A program made the translations under genes and the position numbers. A stretch of DNA of 32,391 bases from positions 1 to 32,391 of the forward strand of contig CALJWR010000306.1 of assembly GCA_937976685.1 (NCBI GenBank), given 5' to 3'. Positions 1 through 6,569 of this stretch are shown in pieces. The stretch comes from an uncultured Verrucomicrobiae bacterium (GTDB lineage: Bacteria > Verrucomicrobiota > Verrucomicrobiia > Limisphaerales > J093). The notes under the pieces are model-generated. The model was not told where the DNA came from. It saw nothing but the letters and a program-made list of their open reading frames with translations, and searched no databases. The first letter of the stretch is position 1. The number at the start of each line of letters is the position of its first letter.

Positions 1-1
1 C

Positions 2-292
2 CGCATCCCGACCTACAACGCGCTCGCGGAGGAGGACATCGAGGTCGTCACCAGTCCCTACCTCTCGAACGCCAACTACCCGGGTTCGAGCGCGAAGGCG
101 TGGTTCCTGTTCGCCGACCCGTCGGTCGTGGACACGTTCGAGATCGGCTACCTCAAGGGCCGCCGCGTGCCGACCGTCGAGGAGGGCGAGACGGACTTCG
201 ACACGCTGGGCATCAAGTTCCGGGTGTACTTCGACCTCGGCGTCCGCGAGCAGGACTACCGGGGCATGACCAAGTTCAAGGGCGAGGCGTAA
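2..292 (+). CDS. Phage major capsid protein, C-terminal fragment (5' end outside window)
   Basis: The open frame runs in from the left edge and stops at TAA 290-292, giving the last 96 residues of a capsid subunit. The visible fold pattern is typical of the end of an HK97-fold or Mu gpT-like coat protein: a segment with a Trp-Phe-Leu-Phe-Ala-Asp strand, then a strand ending YLKGRRVPTVE, then an acidic stretch with DFDTLGIKFRVYFDLGV and a final RGMTKFKG. In known coat proteins this region forms part of the P domain and the last strands of the axial domain. The next gene is a DUF2190 capsid cement protein, which normally follows the major capsid gene in siphophage head modules. The assignment rests on this pattern and on gene order; the exact coat family (Mu gpT-like or another) is inferred. 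Confidence 0.72.
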   Translation, partial: RIPTYNALAEEDIEVVTSPYLSNANYPGSSAKAWFLFADPSVVDTFEIGYLKGRRVPTVEEGETDFDTLGIKFRVYFDLGVREQDYRGMTKFKGEA

Positions 293-311
293 GCCTCAAG
301 GAGGATTTCCG

Positions 312-644
312 ATGAATGCCAAGTACGTGCAGACCGGCGACGCGGTGGACTACACCCCCGCCGCCGACGTGAAGGCGGGCGACGTGGTCATCCAGAACGA
401 CCTTACGGGAGTCGCCAAGCTCGACATCAAGGCGGGCAAGCTCGGGGCGCTCGCAGTGACCGGCGTCTTCGATATCCCGAAGGCGACGGGCGCGGGCAGC
501 GCCATCGCGGCCGGGGCCAAGGCCTGGTGGGACGCGACGGTCAAGCAGGCGACGACCGTGGCGCTCGCCCAGGGGTATCTGGGCAAGGCCGTGAAGGCCG
601 CGGCCGACGCGGACGCGACCGTCCGGGTGCGGCTGAGCCAGTAG
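312..644 (+). CDS. DUF2190 capsid cement/decoration protein
   Basis: This 110-residue protein begins at ATG 312 after an AAGGAGG-like site at 299-305. It has the Gly/Ala/Val-rich beta pattern of DUF2190 proteins: an N-terminal DAVDYTPAADVKAGDVV segment, a central GVAKLDI...LGALAVTGVFDIPKA segment and an AKAWWD turn before the last strands. DUF2190 proteins bind the outside of phage heads and stabilise expanded capsids. Length is normal for the family (about 100 to 120 residues) and no residue pattern is missing. It sits directly between the coat protein and the head completion genes, as expected. The sequence directly shows the motif series; the cement role is family knowledge. Confidence 0.8.
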   Translation: MNAKYVQTGDAVDYTPAADVKAGDVVIQNDLTGVAKLDIKAGKLGALAVTGVFDIPKATGAGSAIAAGAKAWWDATVKQATTVALAQGYLGKAVKAAADADATVRVRLSQ

Positions 645-656
645 AGGGAAATAACC

Positions 657-1040
657 GTGGCCGACCTCCTGCAAAAGGGATCGGACTGGCTGGAAGGCAT
701 GCGCACCGCGCACGCCTCGCGGCCGGTCGTCTACGTCCGGGAAACGGACTCCGTGGAGGTCGCGGCCACGGTCGGCAAGACGGTTTTCCGCCTCGACAAG
801 GGCTACGGCGTCATCGAGCGGGTCGAGGCGCGGGATTACCTGGTGCTCGCGGCGGACCTCGTGCTCGGCGGCGTCGCGGCGCTTCCGAAGGCGGGCGACC
901 GCATCCGGGAGACGGAGGAGAACAAGGCGTTCGTCTACGAGGTCATGGCACCGGGCAATGAGCCGTGCTGGCGCTACTCGGACCCGTACCGGCGGACGCT
1001 CAGGATTCACACGAAGCACGTGGCGACGGAGGACGTGTAG
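657..1040 (+). CDS. Putative head completion or head-tail joining protein
   Basis: The reading frame starts at GTG 657, preceded by AGAGGGAA, and encodes 127 residues (MADLLQKGSDWLEGMRTAHAS...). The N-terminus is helical and the rest is a beta-rich domain with VVYVRETDSVEVAATVGKTVF and a C-terminal WRYSDPYRRTLRIHTKHV strand. Small proteins of this build and position occur just after the coat and cement genes in siphophages and join the head to the tail. I do not recognise a specific family, so the role is inferred from size and position. Its TAG stop overlaps the GTG start of the next gene by one base, implying coupled translation. Confidence 0.5.
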   Translation: MADLLQKGSDWLEGMRTAHASRPVVYVRETDSVEVAATVGKTVFRLDKGYGVIERVEARDYLVLAADLVLGGVAALPKAGDRIRETEENKAFVYEVMAPGNEPCWRYSDPYRRTLRIHTKHVATEDV

Positions 1041-1345
1041 TGGGCGAAGCGCAACTCATAACGCTGGTGATGCAGGGCGGCTTCACGGCGCTGGCGGCGT
1101 TCCTGGTCTGGCGGCTGGCCTCGGCGAGCGACGCGGACCGGAAGGCGTCGCAGGAGCGCGAGGCGCGCATGGCCGGGCGCATCGACGGCCTCGAACAATG
1201 CCTCGTGAACCTGACGGCGCAGAGCGTCAAGGCGCAGAACGACCTTTGCGGGGCGCTCCGGGAACTCAAGGACACGCTCGAACGCAAACCCTGTCTGCAT
1301 GACGTGGAGGCCAAGCATGTCATCCGAACTTCTGCGAACGGCTGA
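1040..1345 (+). CDS. Small phage protein with one membrane segment and a coiled coil
   Basis: Start is GTG 1040, sharing its G with the TAG stop of the previous gene; a GGAGGA site at 1028-1033 supports this. The 101-residue product has one hydrophobic segment (about residues 6-25, LITLVMQGGFTALAAFLVWRL) followed by a charged coiled-coil-like helix (DADRKASQEREARMAGRIDGLEQ) and a tail with Cys residues. Such short one-membrane, coiled-coil phage proteins are often annotated as holin-like or XhlA-like, but the place between head-tail connector genes is unusual for a holin, and a clearer lysis group lies at 4023-4586. The 3' end overlaps the next gene by 29 bases. Function is not assigned with confidence. 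Confidence 0.5.
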   Translation: MGEAQLITLVMQGGFTALAAFLVWRLASASDADRKASQEREARMAGRIDGLEQCLVNLTAQSVKAQNDLCGALRELKDTLERKPCLHDVEAKHVIRTSANG

Positions 1346-1748
1346 CGCGGTGACGAGCGCGCTGAACGCGGCGGCGCTGCCGCTTTCGTTCACGGCCGAG
1401 CGGCACTACCAGCCGGTCTTTGACCTCGCGGAGATGAAGGACCTGCACGTGACCGTGGTGCCACGAGGCGTCGAGGTCGCGCAGGCGGCGCGGGGCAAGG
1501 GGACGTTCGACTACAAGGTCGACGTCGCGGTGCAGAAGAAGTTCGAGAAGGGCGACGCGGCGGAACTCGACCCGCTCATGGAACTGGCCGGGGAGATCGC
1601 GGAGATGTTCCGGGCGAAGCGCCTGGAGGAGTTCCCCGAGGCCGCGTGGGTGAAGACCGAGCACGCGCCGGTCTACGCCCAGGAGCACATGCAGGAGTTG
1701 CGGCAGTTCACGAGCGTGATGACGCTGACCTTCCGCGTGGTGAGGTGA
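1317..1748 (+). CDS. Putative neck / tail terminator protein
   Basis: I take ATG 1317 because GGAGG at 1306-1310 lies seven bases upstream; ATG 1299 is in frame but has no site. The 143-residue product (MSSELLRTADAVTSALN...) has an alpha/beta pattern: N-terminal helix, a strand with LHVTVVPRGVEV, a helix with DPLMELAGEIAEMF, and a closing beta strand FTSVMTLTFRVVR. A final strand of the form MTLTFRV is common in phage minor tail or tail terminator proteins, which cap the tail tube. The gene precedes the gp10-like and tail tube genes, consistent with that role. The name is an inference from pattern and order, not a firm family match. Confidence 0.5.
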   Translation: MSSELLRTADAVTSALNAAALPLSFTAERHYQPVFDLAEMKDLHVTVVPRGVEVAQAARGKGTFDYKVDVAVQKKFEKGDAAELDPLMELAGEIAEMFRAKRLEEFPEAAWVKTEHAPVYAQEHMQELRQFTSVMTLTFRVVR

Positions 1749-1751
1749 CGG

Positions 1752-2009
1752 ATGAACAACGTGGTCATGAGAAAGGTCGTGGTGACGGCGAGCTACCAGC
1801 CGCTCTCGGCCAAGAGCCGCGAGGTGGCATCTGTCGAGGTCTCGACGCCGCCGACCAACACCGCCGTGGTCTTCTTCCGGGGCGATGACGGCACGGACGT
1901 GCCATGGGTGCCGGGCGAATACCACGGCTTCAAGCGAATCAACTTGGCGGACCTCAAGGTCAAGGGCATGCCGGGCGACGTCGTGACGCTCGTCGGAGGG
2001 ACTTGGTGA
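1752..2009 (+). CDS. Hypothetical small phage protein
   Basis: An 85-residue product begins at ATG 1752, three bases after the stop of the previous gene, with GAGGTGACGG just upstream. The sequence is beta-rich (VVMRKVVVTASYQPLS, TAVVFFRGDDGTDVPWVPGEYHGFKRINLADLKVKG) and ends GDVVTLVGGTW. Pattern and size suggest a small beta-sandwich or beta-barrel virion component. It is bounded by overlapping genes on the same strand, and its TGA stop shares base 2009 with the ATG of the next gene, so it is almost certainly translated. I do not recognise the family. Confidence 0.55.
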   Translation: MNNVVMRKVVVTASYQPLSAKSREVASVEVSTPPTNTAVVFFRGDDGTDVPWVPGEYHGFKRINLADLKVKGMPGDVVTLVGGTW

Positions 2010-2332
2010 TGGGCTACTTCGGACAGATCGTCATCGCCCCGCCCACGCCTCCCGCCGGTGCGAACGGCCAGGTGCAGTTCAACGACGGCGGCGCGTTCGG
2101 CGCGGACGCGGGACTCGCGTTCGACAAGGCGTCCAAGGCGCTCGCGGTCGGCGGAAACGTCAAGGCGGCGGGGATGCTCGTTGCGGCGCGGAAGACCGTG
2201 CCTGCGGATGCGGAACTGGCGAACGGCGAAGTTGCGGTCTGGTACGACGAGGCCTCGCACCGGGTCGGTTTCCGGGCCAAGGACAACACCGGCGACGTGT
2301 GGAAGGGCCAGATCGGGTTGTCGCACGCGTGA
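2009..2332 (+). CDS. Small tail-fibre-like repeat protein
   Basis: Start is ATG 2009, overlapping the preceding TGA. The 107-residue product opens MGYFGQIVIAPPTPPAGANG and then has GQVQFNDGGAFGADAGLAFD followed by KALAVGGNVKA. The arrangement G-x-VQFNDGGxFGxDxGLxFD...LxVGGNV is a recurrent motif of phage tail fibre and virion spike proteins, where it forms part of a beta-helical or trimeric shaft. The C-terminal half (GEVAVWYDEASHRVGFRAKDNTGDVW) also resembles the end of fibre-shaft repeats that describe one rung. It is odd to find a short fibre-like protein among connector genes; it may be a small head or neck appendage. The motif is seen directly; the placement is inference. Confidence 0.55.
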   Translation: MGYFGQIVIAPPTPPAGANGQVQFNDGGAFGADAGLAFDKASKALAVGGNVKAAGMLVAARKTVPADAELANGEVAVWYDEASHRVGFRAKDNTGDVWKGQIGLSHA

Positions 2333-2339
2333 GGAAAAC

Positions 2340-2735
2340 ATGATCGGCGTGAAGGTGAAGACACGGATGAACGGCAAGCGGGTCGTGAAGGCCGCGCGGT
2401 CCGGCTCCATCAAGAGCCTGGGCCATGCGGGCGGCGCGCTCCGCATGACCGCCAAGCGCAGCATCAAGAGAAGCAAGACCGAGTCGCCGGAAGGTACGCC
2501 CCCGCACACGCGCAAGGGCCAACTCCGCCGGGCGATCCTCTACGCGGTCGAGAAGTCCAAGCAGAGCGTGGTCGTCGGCCCGGACGTTTCGATTGTGAGC
2601 ACGGCGGGCACGGCGCACGAGTTCGGCGGGCGGTTCCGGGGCGAGCGCTACCCGAAGCGGCCCTTCATGGGTCCGGCGCTCCAGAAGACCAAAGACCGGC
2701 TCCTGAAGATGTGGGCCGGGTCGGTGAGGAGATAG
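2340..2735 (+). CDS. HK97 gp10-like head-tail / minor tail protein
   Basis: The 131-residue product starts at ATG 2340, after GAGGAAAA. It carries the hallmarks of the HK97 gp10-like family: a basic helical N-terminus, the segment SPEGTPPHTRKGQLRRAI (about residues 52-69), a strand VVVGPD, and the C-terminal RPFMGPALQKTKDRLLKMW. These proteins act at the head-tail junction or in tail completion. Size is slightly short but within the family. The gene is followed by a non-coding palindromic insert (2739-2818) and then the tail tube gene. The assignment is among the firmer ones in the phage region. Confidence 0.82.
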   Translation: MIGVKVKTRMNGKRVVKAARSGSIKSLGHAGGALRMTAKRSIKRSKTESPEGTPPHTRKGQLRRAILYAVEKSKQSVVVGPDVSIVSTAGTAHEFGGRFRGERYPKRPFMGPALQKTKDRLLKMWAGSVRR

Positions 2736-2738
2736 ACA

Positions 2739-2818
2739 TTGGACTTTGGGCTTTCGACTTTGGGCACGGTAAGAGTGCGGCGGTCGCACCTATAGCCCAA
2801 AGCCTAAAGTCCAAAGCC
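2739..2818. repeat. Nested palindromic insert built on GACTTTGGGCTTT
   Basis: The only sizeable gap among the early phage genes is filled by an inverted repeat. The left arm (2739-2765) is made of GGACTTTGGGC and CTTTCGACTTTGGGC units and the right arm (2795-2818) is GCCCAAAGCCTAAAGTCCAA followed by AGCC, nearly its reverse complement. Between them, GTGCG (2775-2779) and CGCAC (2785-2789) form a second small stem. The element looks like a short non-autonomous interspersed palindrome rather than a terminator, since the tail tube gene follows immediately with its own ribosome binding site (CGGAGG, about 2824-2829). Confidence 0.75.
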
Positions 2819-2835
2819 GAAACCGGAGGTTTCCC

Positions 2836-3279
2836 ATGGCCATACGATTGGGGATGGACGCGAAGCTCTACTACAAGGTCGGCGGCGTGGGCGGCTCCGG
2901 CTCCTGGGAGGAGCTGGTCAACGTCAAGGACGTCACGCTGAACCTCGAGACCGGCGAGGCCGACGTCACCACGCGCGGCAACGCGGGCTGGCGGGCAACG
3001 GTGGCGACCTTGAAGGAAGGCAGCATCGAGTTCGAGATGGTCTGGGACACCGGCGACGCCGGGTTCACGGCCATCAAGAACGCCTACTTCAACAACGCGA
3101 AGATCGGCTTTGCCATCATGGACGGCGACATCACGGGGTCCGGCTCGCAGGGGCTGCAGGCCGACTTCTCCATCACGAACTTCTCCCGCAAGGAAGCCCT
3201 GGAGGAGGCCCTCACGGTCTCCGTGACGGCGAAGCCCACCTATTCAACCACGGCTCCGCAATGGGTCACGGTCACGTAA
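2836..3279 (+). CDS. Major tail tube protein
   Basis: The 147-residue product starts at ATG 2836 after GGAGG. It has the beta-barrel pattern of siphophage tail tube proteins: N-terminal LGMDAKLYYKVGG, then VNVKDVTLNLETGEADVTTRGNAGWRATVATLKEGSIEFEMVW, then AIKNAYFNNAKIGFAIMDGD and the C-terminal GLQADFSITNFSRKEALEEALTVSVTAKP. The pair T-L-N-(x)n-A-D-V-T-T-R and the late L-x-V-x-x-x-A-x-P strand are characteristic of TP901-1/Phage_tail_2-like tube proteins. The tail assembly chaperone gene follows, as usual. Confidence is good for tube protein, less so for the exact subfamily. Confidence 0.8.
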   Translation: MAIRLGMDAKLYYKVGGVGGSGSWEELVNVKDVTLNLETGEADVTTRGNAGWRATVATLKEGSIEFEMVWDTGDAGFTAIKNAYFNNAKIGFAIMDGDITGSGSQGLQADFSITNFSRKEALEEALTVSVTAKPTYSTTAPQWVTVT

Positions 3280-3292
3280 CGGAGGTGAAGAG

Positions 3293-3772
3293 ATGAAAAC
3301 GTTCAAGGACAACGCGGGGCGGACCTGGACGGTGACGGTGGACGTCTCGGCGGTAAAGCGCGTCCGGTCGCTTCTCGATGTGAACCTGCTCGAAGTGCTC
3401 GACGGGAGGCTCATCGAGCGGCTGGCCGGAGACCCGGTGCTCCTTTGCGATGCGCTCTTCGCGCTCGTGAAGCCGGAGGCGGACGCCAAGGGGATTACGG
3501 ACGAGGACTTCGGCCGGGCCATGGCGGGCGACGCGGTCGAGCACGCCACGACGGCGCTTCTGGAGGAACTCGTGGATTTTTTCCCGCAGGGGAAGCGGCG
3601 GCTTCTCCAGAAGGCCCTCGGGAAGCTGAAGGCGTGGGAGGCGAAGGCGCTCGACGTGGCGGAGAAGCGCCTGGAGAGCCCGGAGCTGGACGAGAAGCTC
3701 GAAGCAGCGCTGAAAGCCGCCGGTTCGGCGACGACTGCTGGCGGCTCGTCTGGCAATTTGCCGGGGTCGTAG
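3293..3772 (+). CDS. Tail assembly chaperone, G-like part
   Basis: The 159-residue product starts at ATG 3293 with GGAGGTGAAG upstream. The N-terminal half is alpha-helical (LLEVLDGRLIERLAGDPVLLCDALFALVKPEADAKGITDEDFG), and a long charged helix follows (RRLLQKALGKLKAWEAKALDVAEKRLESPELDEKLEAALKAAG). This is the build of siphophage tail assembly chaperones lying between tube and tape measure genes. The last 20 residues are low-complexity Gly/Ser. A second open frame in the -1 register overlaps this gene and continues to 4026, as in lambda G/GT. A T-TTT-TTC heptamer lies in the correct register at 3577-3583, but a slip nearer the 3' end would keep the helix intact. Confidence 0.7.
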   Translation: MKTFKDNAGRTWTVTVDVSAVKRVRSLLDVNLLEVLDGRLIERLAGDPVLLCDALFALVKPEADAKGITDEDFGRAMAGDAVEHATTALLEELVDFFPQGKRRLLQKALGKLKAWEAKALDVAEKRLESPELDEKLEAALKAAGSATTAGGSSGNLPGS

Positions 3773-3774
3773 GC

Positions 3775-4026
3775 GTGAACCCGGGACCCTTCACGCTCCG
3801 CGAGCTCCTATGGATGGCGGAGTCGAAGGGCCGGGCGGACTGGGGCCGGACATCGGTGATGCTCGCGCTGACGGCGAACGTGAACCGCGACCCCAAGAAG
3901 ACGCGGGCCTTCAAGCCCGCCGACTTCAACCCCTACGAGATGGAGAAGAGGACGGTCGGGAAGACGAAGGACTTGAGCATTCTGAAGACGGTGTTCGTGG
4001 ACAAGAGCGAAAGGAGAGAACCATGA
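3775..4026 (+). CDS. Tail assembly chaperone, T-like extension (probably made by -1 frameshift)
   Basis: The frame is open from far upstream and ends at TGA 4024-4026. If translated alone it would start at GTG 3775, two bases after the TAG of the G-like gene, but that GTG has no clear ribosome binding site. Upstream of the GTG the same frame reads DDCWRLVWQFAGVVGVNPG and then PFTLRELLWMAESKGRADWG. The W-R-x-x-W-x-x-AG...TLREL-x-x-MAE pattern is what I expect of the T-domain in these chaperones, and it begins before the GTG. This argues for a frameshift fusion with the G-like protein. The coordinates given are the minimal separate reading. The T domain normally contacts the tape measure protein during tail assembly. 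Confidence 0.6.
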   Translation: MNPGPFTLRELLWMAESKGRADWGRTSVMLALTANVNRDPKKTRAFKPADFNPYEMEKRTVGKTKDLSILKTVFVDKSERREP

Positions 4027-4223
4027 AGAGTTGGAAGACGACGGCGTGCGGCATCCTGGCGGCGGTCGCGGCGGGGATCACACTGGTGGCGATTCCGCTT
4101 CTCGACAACGACCCGGCGACGGCCGCGAACTGGGGCGCGTTCGGCGCGTCGCTGGCGGCGGCGGTCGGCCTCTTGTTCGCCCGCGACAACAACAAGACCA
4201 GCGAGGATGTGGGCGCGAAATGA
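4023..4223 (+). CDS. Small holin-like membrane protein
   Basis: ATG 4023 overlaps the preceding TGA by four bases (ATGA) and AAGGAGAG lies upstream. The 66-residue product has two hydrophobic segments: residues about 7-25 (TACGILAAVAAGITLVAIPL) and about 35-55 (NWGAFGASLAAAVGLLFARD), separated by a short polar turn, with a charged C-terminus. This fits a class II type holin or the small superinfection/holin proteins placed before spanin genes in siphophages. It is immediately followed by two overlapping lysis-like genes, which supports a lysis role. No endolysin is present in the window, so the assignment is by topology and neighbours only. Confidence 0.6.
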   Translation: MKSWKTTACGILAAVAAGITLVAIPLLDNDPATAANWGAFGASLAAAVGLLFARDNNKTSEDVGAK

Positions 4224-4504
4224 GTTCCCTTGCTTCAGTGCTGGGGCGTTTCCTCGGGGCGGTGCTGGCCGAGTGCGCGCCGGTGCTGGTGGAGATTCTA
4301 TCCCATGCGATACGTGAAGGTTTTGCTGACACGGTGGAAGACGGCGCTCGCCGCAGAAGTCTTCGTGATCGTCTGCTTGAGCGGGTGCGCGACGCGAACC
4401 GTGCTCGTGCCGCCGGGGGAACCGGTGCGGCTCCGGGAGACGGTGCGGCACGCGAAGGTCTGGGTGGCGGACAAGAACGGGAAGGAGATTCCGGGCGTGG
4501 TTGA
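4220..4504 (+). CDS. Putative inner-membrane spanin-like protein, gene overlapping a nested lipoprotein gene
   Basis: ATG 4220 overlaps the stop of the holin-like gene by four bases. The 94-residue product starts MSSLASVLGRFLGAVLAECAPVLVEIL, a hydrophobic N-terminal segment, followed by a charged helix (REGFADTVEDGARRRSLRDRLLERVRDANRARAA) and a Gly-rich end. A separate lipoprotein gene begins inside it in another frame at 4305. An i-spanin-like protein with an o-spanin lipoprotein gene nested out of frame is the classical Rz/Rz1 arrangement. The periplasmic helix here is shorter than in lambda Rz and the Gly-rich end may be only a by-product of the overlapping frame, so I keep this as a candidate. 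Confidence 0.45.
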   Translation: MSSLASVLGRFLGAVLAECAPVLVEILSHAIREGFADTVEDGARRRSLRDRLLERVRDANRARAAGGTGAAPGDGAAREGLGGGQEREGDSGRG

Positions 4505-4586
4505 CCTGCCGGAAGGCTGGTACTGCCTGCCCGACCCCGGACCGGAACCGCGCCCCAAAACTGCTGACGAAGGCGGGAGGAAATAA
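4305..4586 (+). CDS. Small outer-membrane lipoprotein, candidate Rz1-like o-spanin
   Basis: I choose ATG 4305 because it gives a proper lipoprotein signal: a basic start (MRYVKVLLTRWK), a hydrophobic core (TALAAEVFVIVC) and the lipobox LSGC near residues 21-24, so the mature protein starts at the Cys. GGAG at 4291-4294 is ten bases upstream. The 93-residue precursor then reads ATRTVLVPPGEPVRLRETVR, a strand VWVADKNGKEIPG and a Pro-rich end (LPDPGPEPRPKT). Short Pro-rich lipoproteins nested in an i-spanin gene are o-spanins, which fuse the membranes in the last step of lysis. The lipobox and nesting are seen; the spanin role is inferred. Confidence 0.65.
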   Translation: MRYVKVLLTRWKTALAAEVFVIVCLSGCATRTVLVPPGEPVRLRETVRHAKVWVADKNGKEIPGVVDLPEGWYCLPDPGPEPRPKTADEGGRK

Positions 4587-4589
4587 CCC

Positions 4590-6560
4590 ATGCCTTCGGC
4601 GTCGGGCATACGCGCGGGCGCGGCGTTCATCGAGCTTTCGGTGAACGACAGCAGGCTCATCAAGGGCCTTCAGGCCGCGTCGCGCAAACTCCAGTCCTTC
4701 GGAGCGGGCCTGCGCAACATCGGCACGCGCATGATGGCGGTCGGGGCGGGCATCGTCACGCCGCTTCTCGCCTCCGCCAAGAGCTTCGCCACCATGGGCG
4801 ACCAGCTTGACAAGATGTCCGCCCGCACCGGCGTAAGCGTCGAGTCCCTTTCGGAGCTCGGCTACGCCGCCGAGCAGTCCGGCGCAAGCCTGGAGGACGT
4901 CGAGACCGGCGTCCGCAACATGCAGCGCACCATCGCGGGCGCGGCGGCGGGCTCCGAGTCTGCCGCCGAATCCCTGGCGATGGTCGGCCTCTCGGCGGAA
5001 CAGCTCATGGCGCTCTCGCCGGACCAGCAGTTCATGGTCATCGGGAAGCGCCTTAACGAGATTCGGGACCCGGCCCAGCGAGCCGCCGCCGCGATGGAGG
5101 TCTTCGGCCGGTCCGGGACGACGCTTCTCCCCATGATGGAAGGCTTGGCCGAGGCTCGGGCGGAGGCGAAGCGCCTCGGCGTGGTCATGTCCACCGAGGA
5201 CGCCCGCGCTGCGGCGACGTTCAACGACGCGCTCGACCGGATGTGGGCGTCCCTGCGAAGCCTCGTGGTCACAGTCGGCGCGGCGCTTGCCCCGCTCCTC
5301 ACCGAAATCGCGGACAAGATCGTGAGCCTCGTCGGCTCGTTCCGCGACTGGCTCGCCGAGAACAAGGGCCTCGTGATTTCCATGTTGAAGATCGGCGCAA
5401 TTGTCCTCGGCGCGGGCGCGGCGTTCGTGGCGCTCGGAAGCATCCTCTCCGCGCTGGGCACGGCCTTCGGCGTCTTCGCCTCGGTCGTCTCGGCGGCTTT
5501 GAGCTTCATCCTGTCGCCCATCGGCCTCGTCATCGCGGCCATCGTCGGCATCGGCGGCTACATTCTCTGGGCCACGGGCGCGGGCGGCGAAGCCCTCTCC
5601 TGGCTCGGCGAGCGGTTCGGAGACCTGAAGAGCTTCGCCGTCGAGTCCTTCCAGGGCATCAAGGACGCGCTGGCGGCCGGGGACGTGGCCCTCGCGGCGC
5701 GCATCCTTTGGCTCTCGCTTCAGGTCGTTTGGCGCGCGGGCATCAACAAGCTCAAGGGCTGGTGGCTCGGGTTCAAGGAATGGTTCTTCCAGACCACGAA
5801 CGACCTCTTCTACGGCGCGGTCGTGCTCGTGGCCGAGGCGTGGTACGGCCTCCGAAAGATATGGGCCAACACGGTCAACTTCTGGGCAGACGTCCTCCGC
5901 AGCTTCGCCGCCTTCTTCCTCAAGACCTGGAACTCGCTCACCGGCTGGTTTGCCAAGCAGTGGACCAAGGTCATCGGCGTCTTCGACTCCTCCATCGACG
6001 TCGAGGCCGTGAACAAGCGCATCGACGAGGAGACCGAGCGCAAGAACCTGGAAGTTTCCCGGGGCGTCATCGACAAGCGCGTCGAGGGCGAACAGGAACT
6101 CGCGGACATCGAGAAGGAGCGCAAGCAGGTCATCATCGCCATCGCCGAGATGGCCGACGAGGAGGACCAGGCGCGCCGGGCGCAGTACGCGGCGGAGATG
6201 AAGGAATCCGAGGACGAGCTCGGCAAGGCCAAGGAGGAATGGCGGTCGGCGATTGTAGAGGCCAAGGAGAAGCGCGCCGCGATGGAAGCTCGGGAACAAC
6301 CCAAGCCCGAGCCGCCGTCGGAGGTGCCGCCACCGGACCTCGGCGAGTTCAAGGAGAAGTTCGAGGCGGCGGTGCCGGAACTGGAGCGGGCGCTGAAAGT
6401 CGACGTGGTGGGCACGTTCACGGCCGAGGCGGCGGACCGGATGGGCGTGGGGCCCACGGCGGCGGAGGAGCGCACGGCGCGCGCCTCGGAGGAGACCGCC
6501 AAGAACACCAAGAAGATTGCGCAGAAGCTCGAGCAGGGTGCGGCATTAGCATTCGAGTAG
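4590..6560 (+). CDS. Phage tail tape measure protein
   Basis: The 656-residue product starts at ATG 4590 after GGGAGGAAATAA. The N-terminal third is typical of tape measure proteins: FIELSVNDSRLIKGLQAASRKLQSFGAGLRNIGTRMM, then the segment DQLDKMSARTGVSVESLSELGYAAEQSGASLEDVETGVRNMQR and RDPAQRAAAAMEVFGRSGTTLLPMM, which are hallmark sequences. Hydrophobic stretches lie at about residues 260-330, and a charged coiled coil (EQELADIEKERKQVIIAIAEMADEEDQARRAQYAAEMKE) at about 490-560. The protein sets tail length; at 656 residues it predicts a short tail, of the order of 100 nm by the usual 0.15 nm per residue rule. It follows the lysis-like genes, which is an unusual place for those. Confidence 0.9.
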   Translation: MPSASGIRAGAAFIELSVNDSRLIKGLQAASRKLQSFGAGLRNIGTRMMAVGAGIVTPLLASAKSFATMGDQLDKMSARTGVSVESLSELGYAAEQSGASLEDVETGVRNMQRTIAGAAAGSESAAESLAMVGLSAEQLMALSPDQQFMVIGKRLNEIRDPAQRAAAAMEVFGRSGTTLLPMMEGLAEARAEAKRLGVVMSTEDARAAATFNDALDRMWASLRSLVVTVGAALAPLLTEIADKIVSLVGSFRDWLAENKGLVISMLKIGAIVLGAGAAFVALGSILSALGTAFGVFASVVSAALSFILSPIGLVIAAIVGIGGYILWATGAGGEALSWLGERFGDLKSFAVESFQGIKDALAAGDVALAARILWLSLQVVWRAGINKLKGWWLGFKEWFFQTTNDLFYGAVVLVAEAWYGLRKIWANTVNFWADVLRSFAAFFLKTWNSLTGWFAKQWTKVIGVFDSSIDVEAVNKRIDEETERKNLEVSRGVIDKRVEGEQELADIEKERKQVIIAIAEMADEEDQARRAQYAAEMKESEDELGKAKEEWRSAIVEAKEKRAAMEAREQPKPEPPSEVPPPDLGEFKEKFEAAVPELERALKVDVVGTFTAEAADRMGVGPTAAEERTARASEETAKNTKKIAQKLEQGAALAFE

Positions 6561-6569
6561 AGGCAAGGC

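Noticed and set aside
3933..6299. Minus-strand open frame of 788 codons under the chaperone, lysis and tape measure genes
   Set aside because: It mirrors the codon positions of the tape measure gene; the product is Arg/Gly/His-rich and low in recognisable motifs. High GC at third positions leaves antisense frames open.
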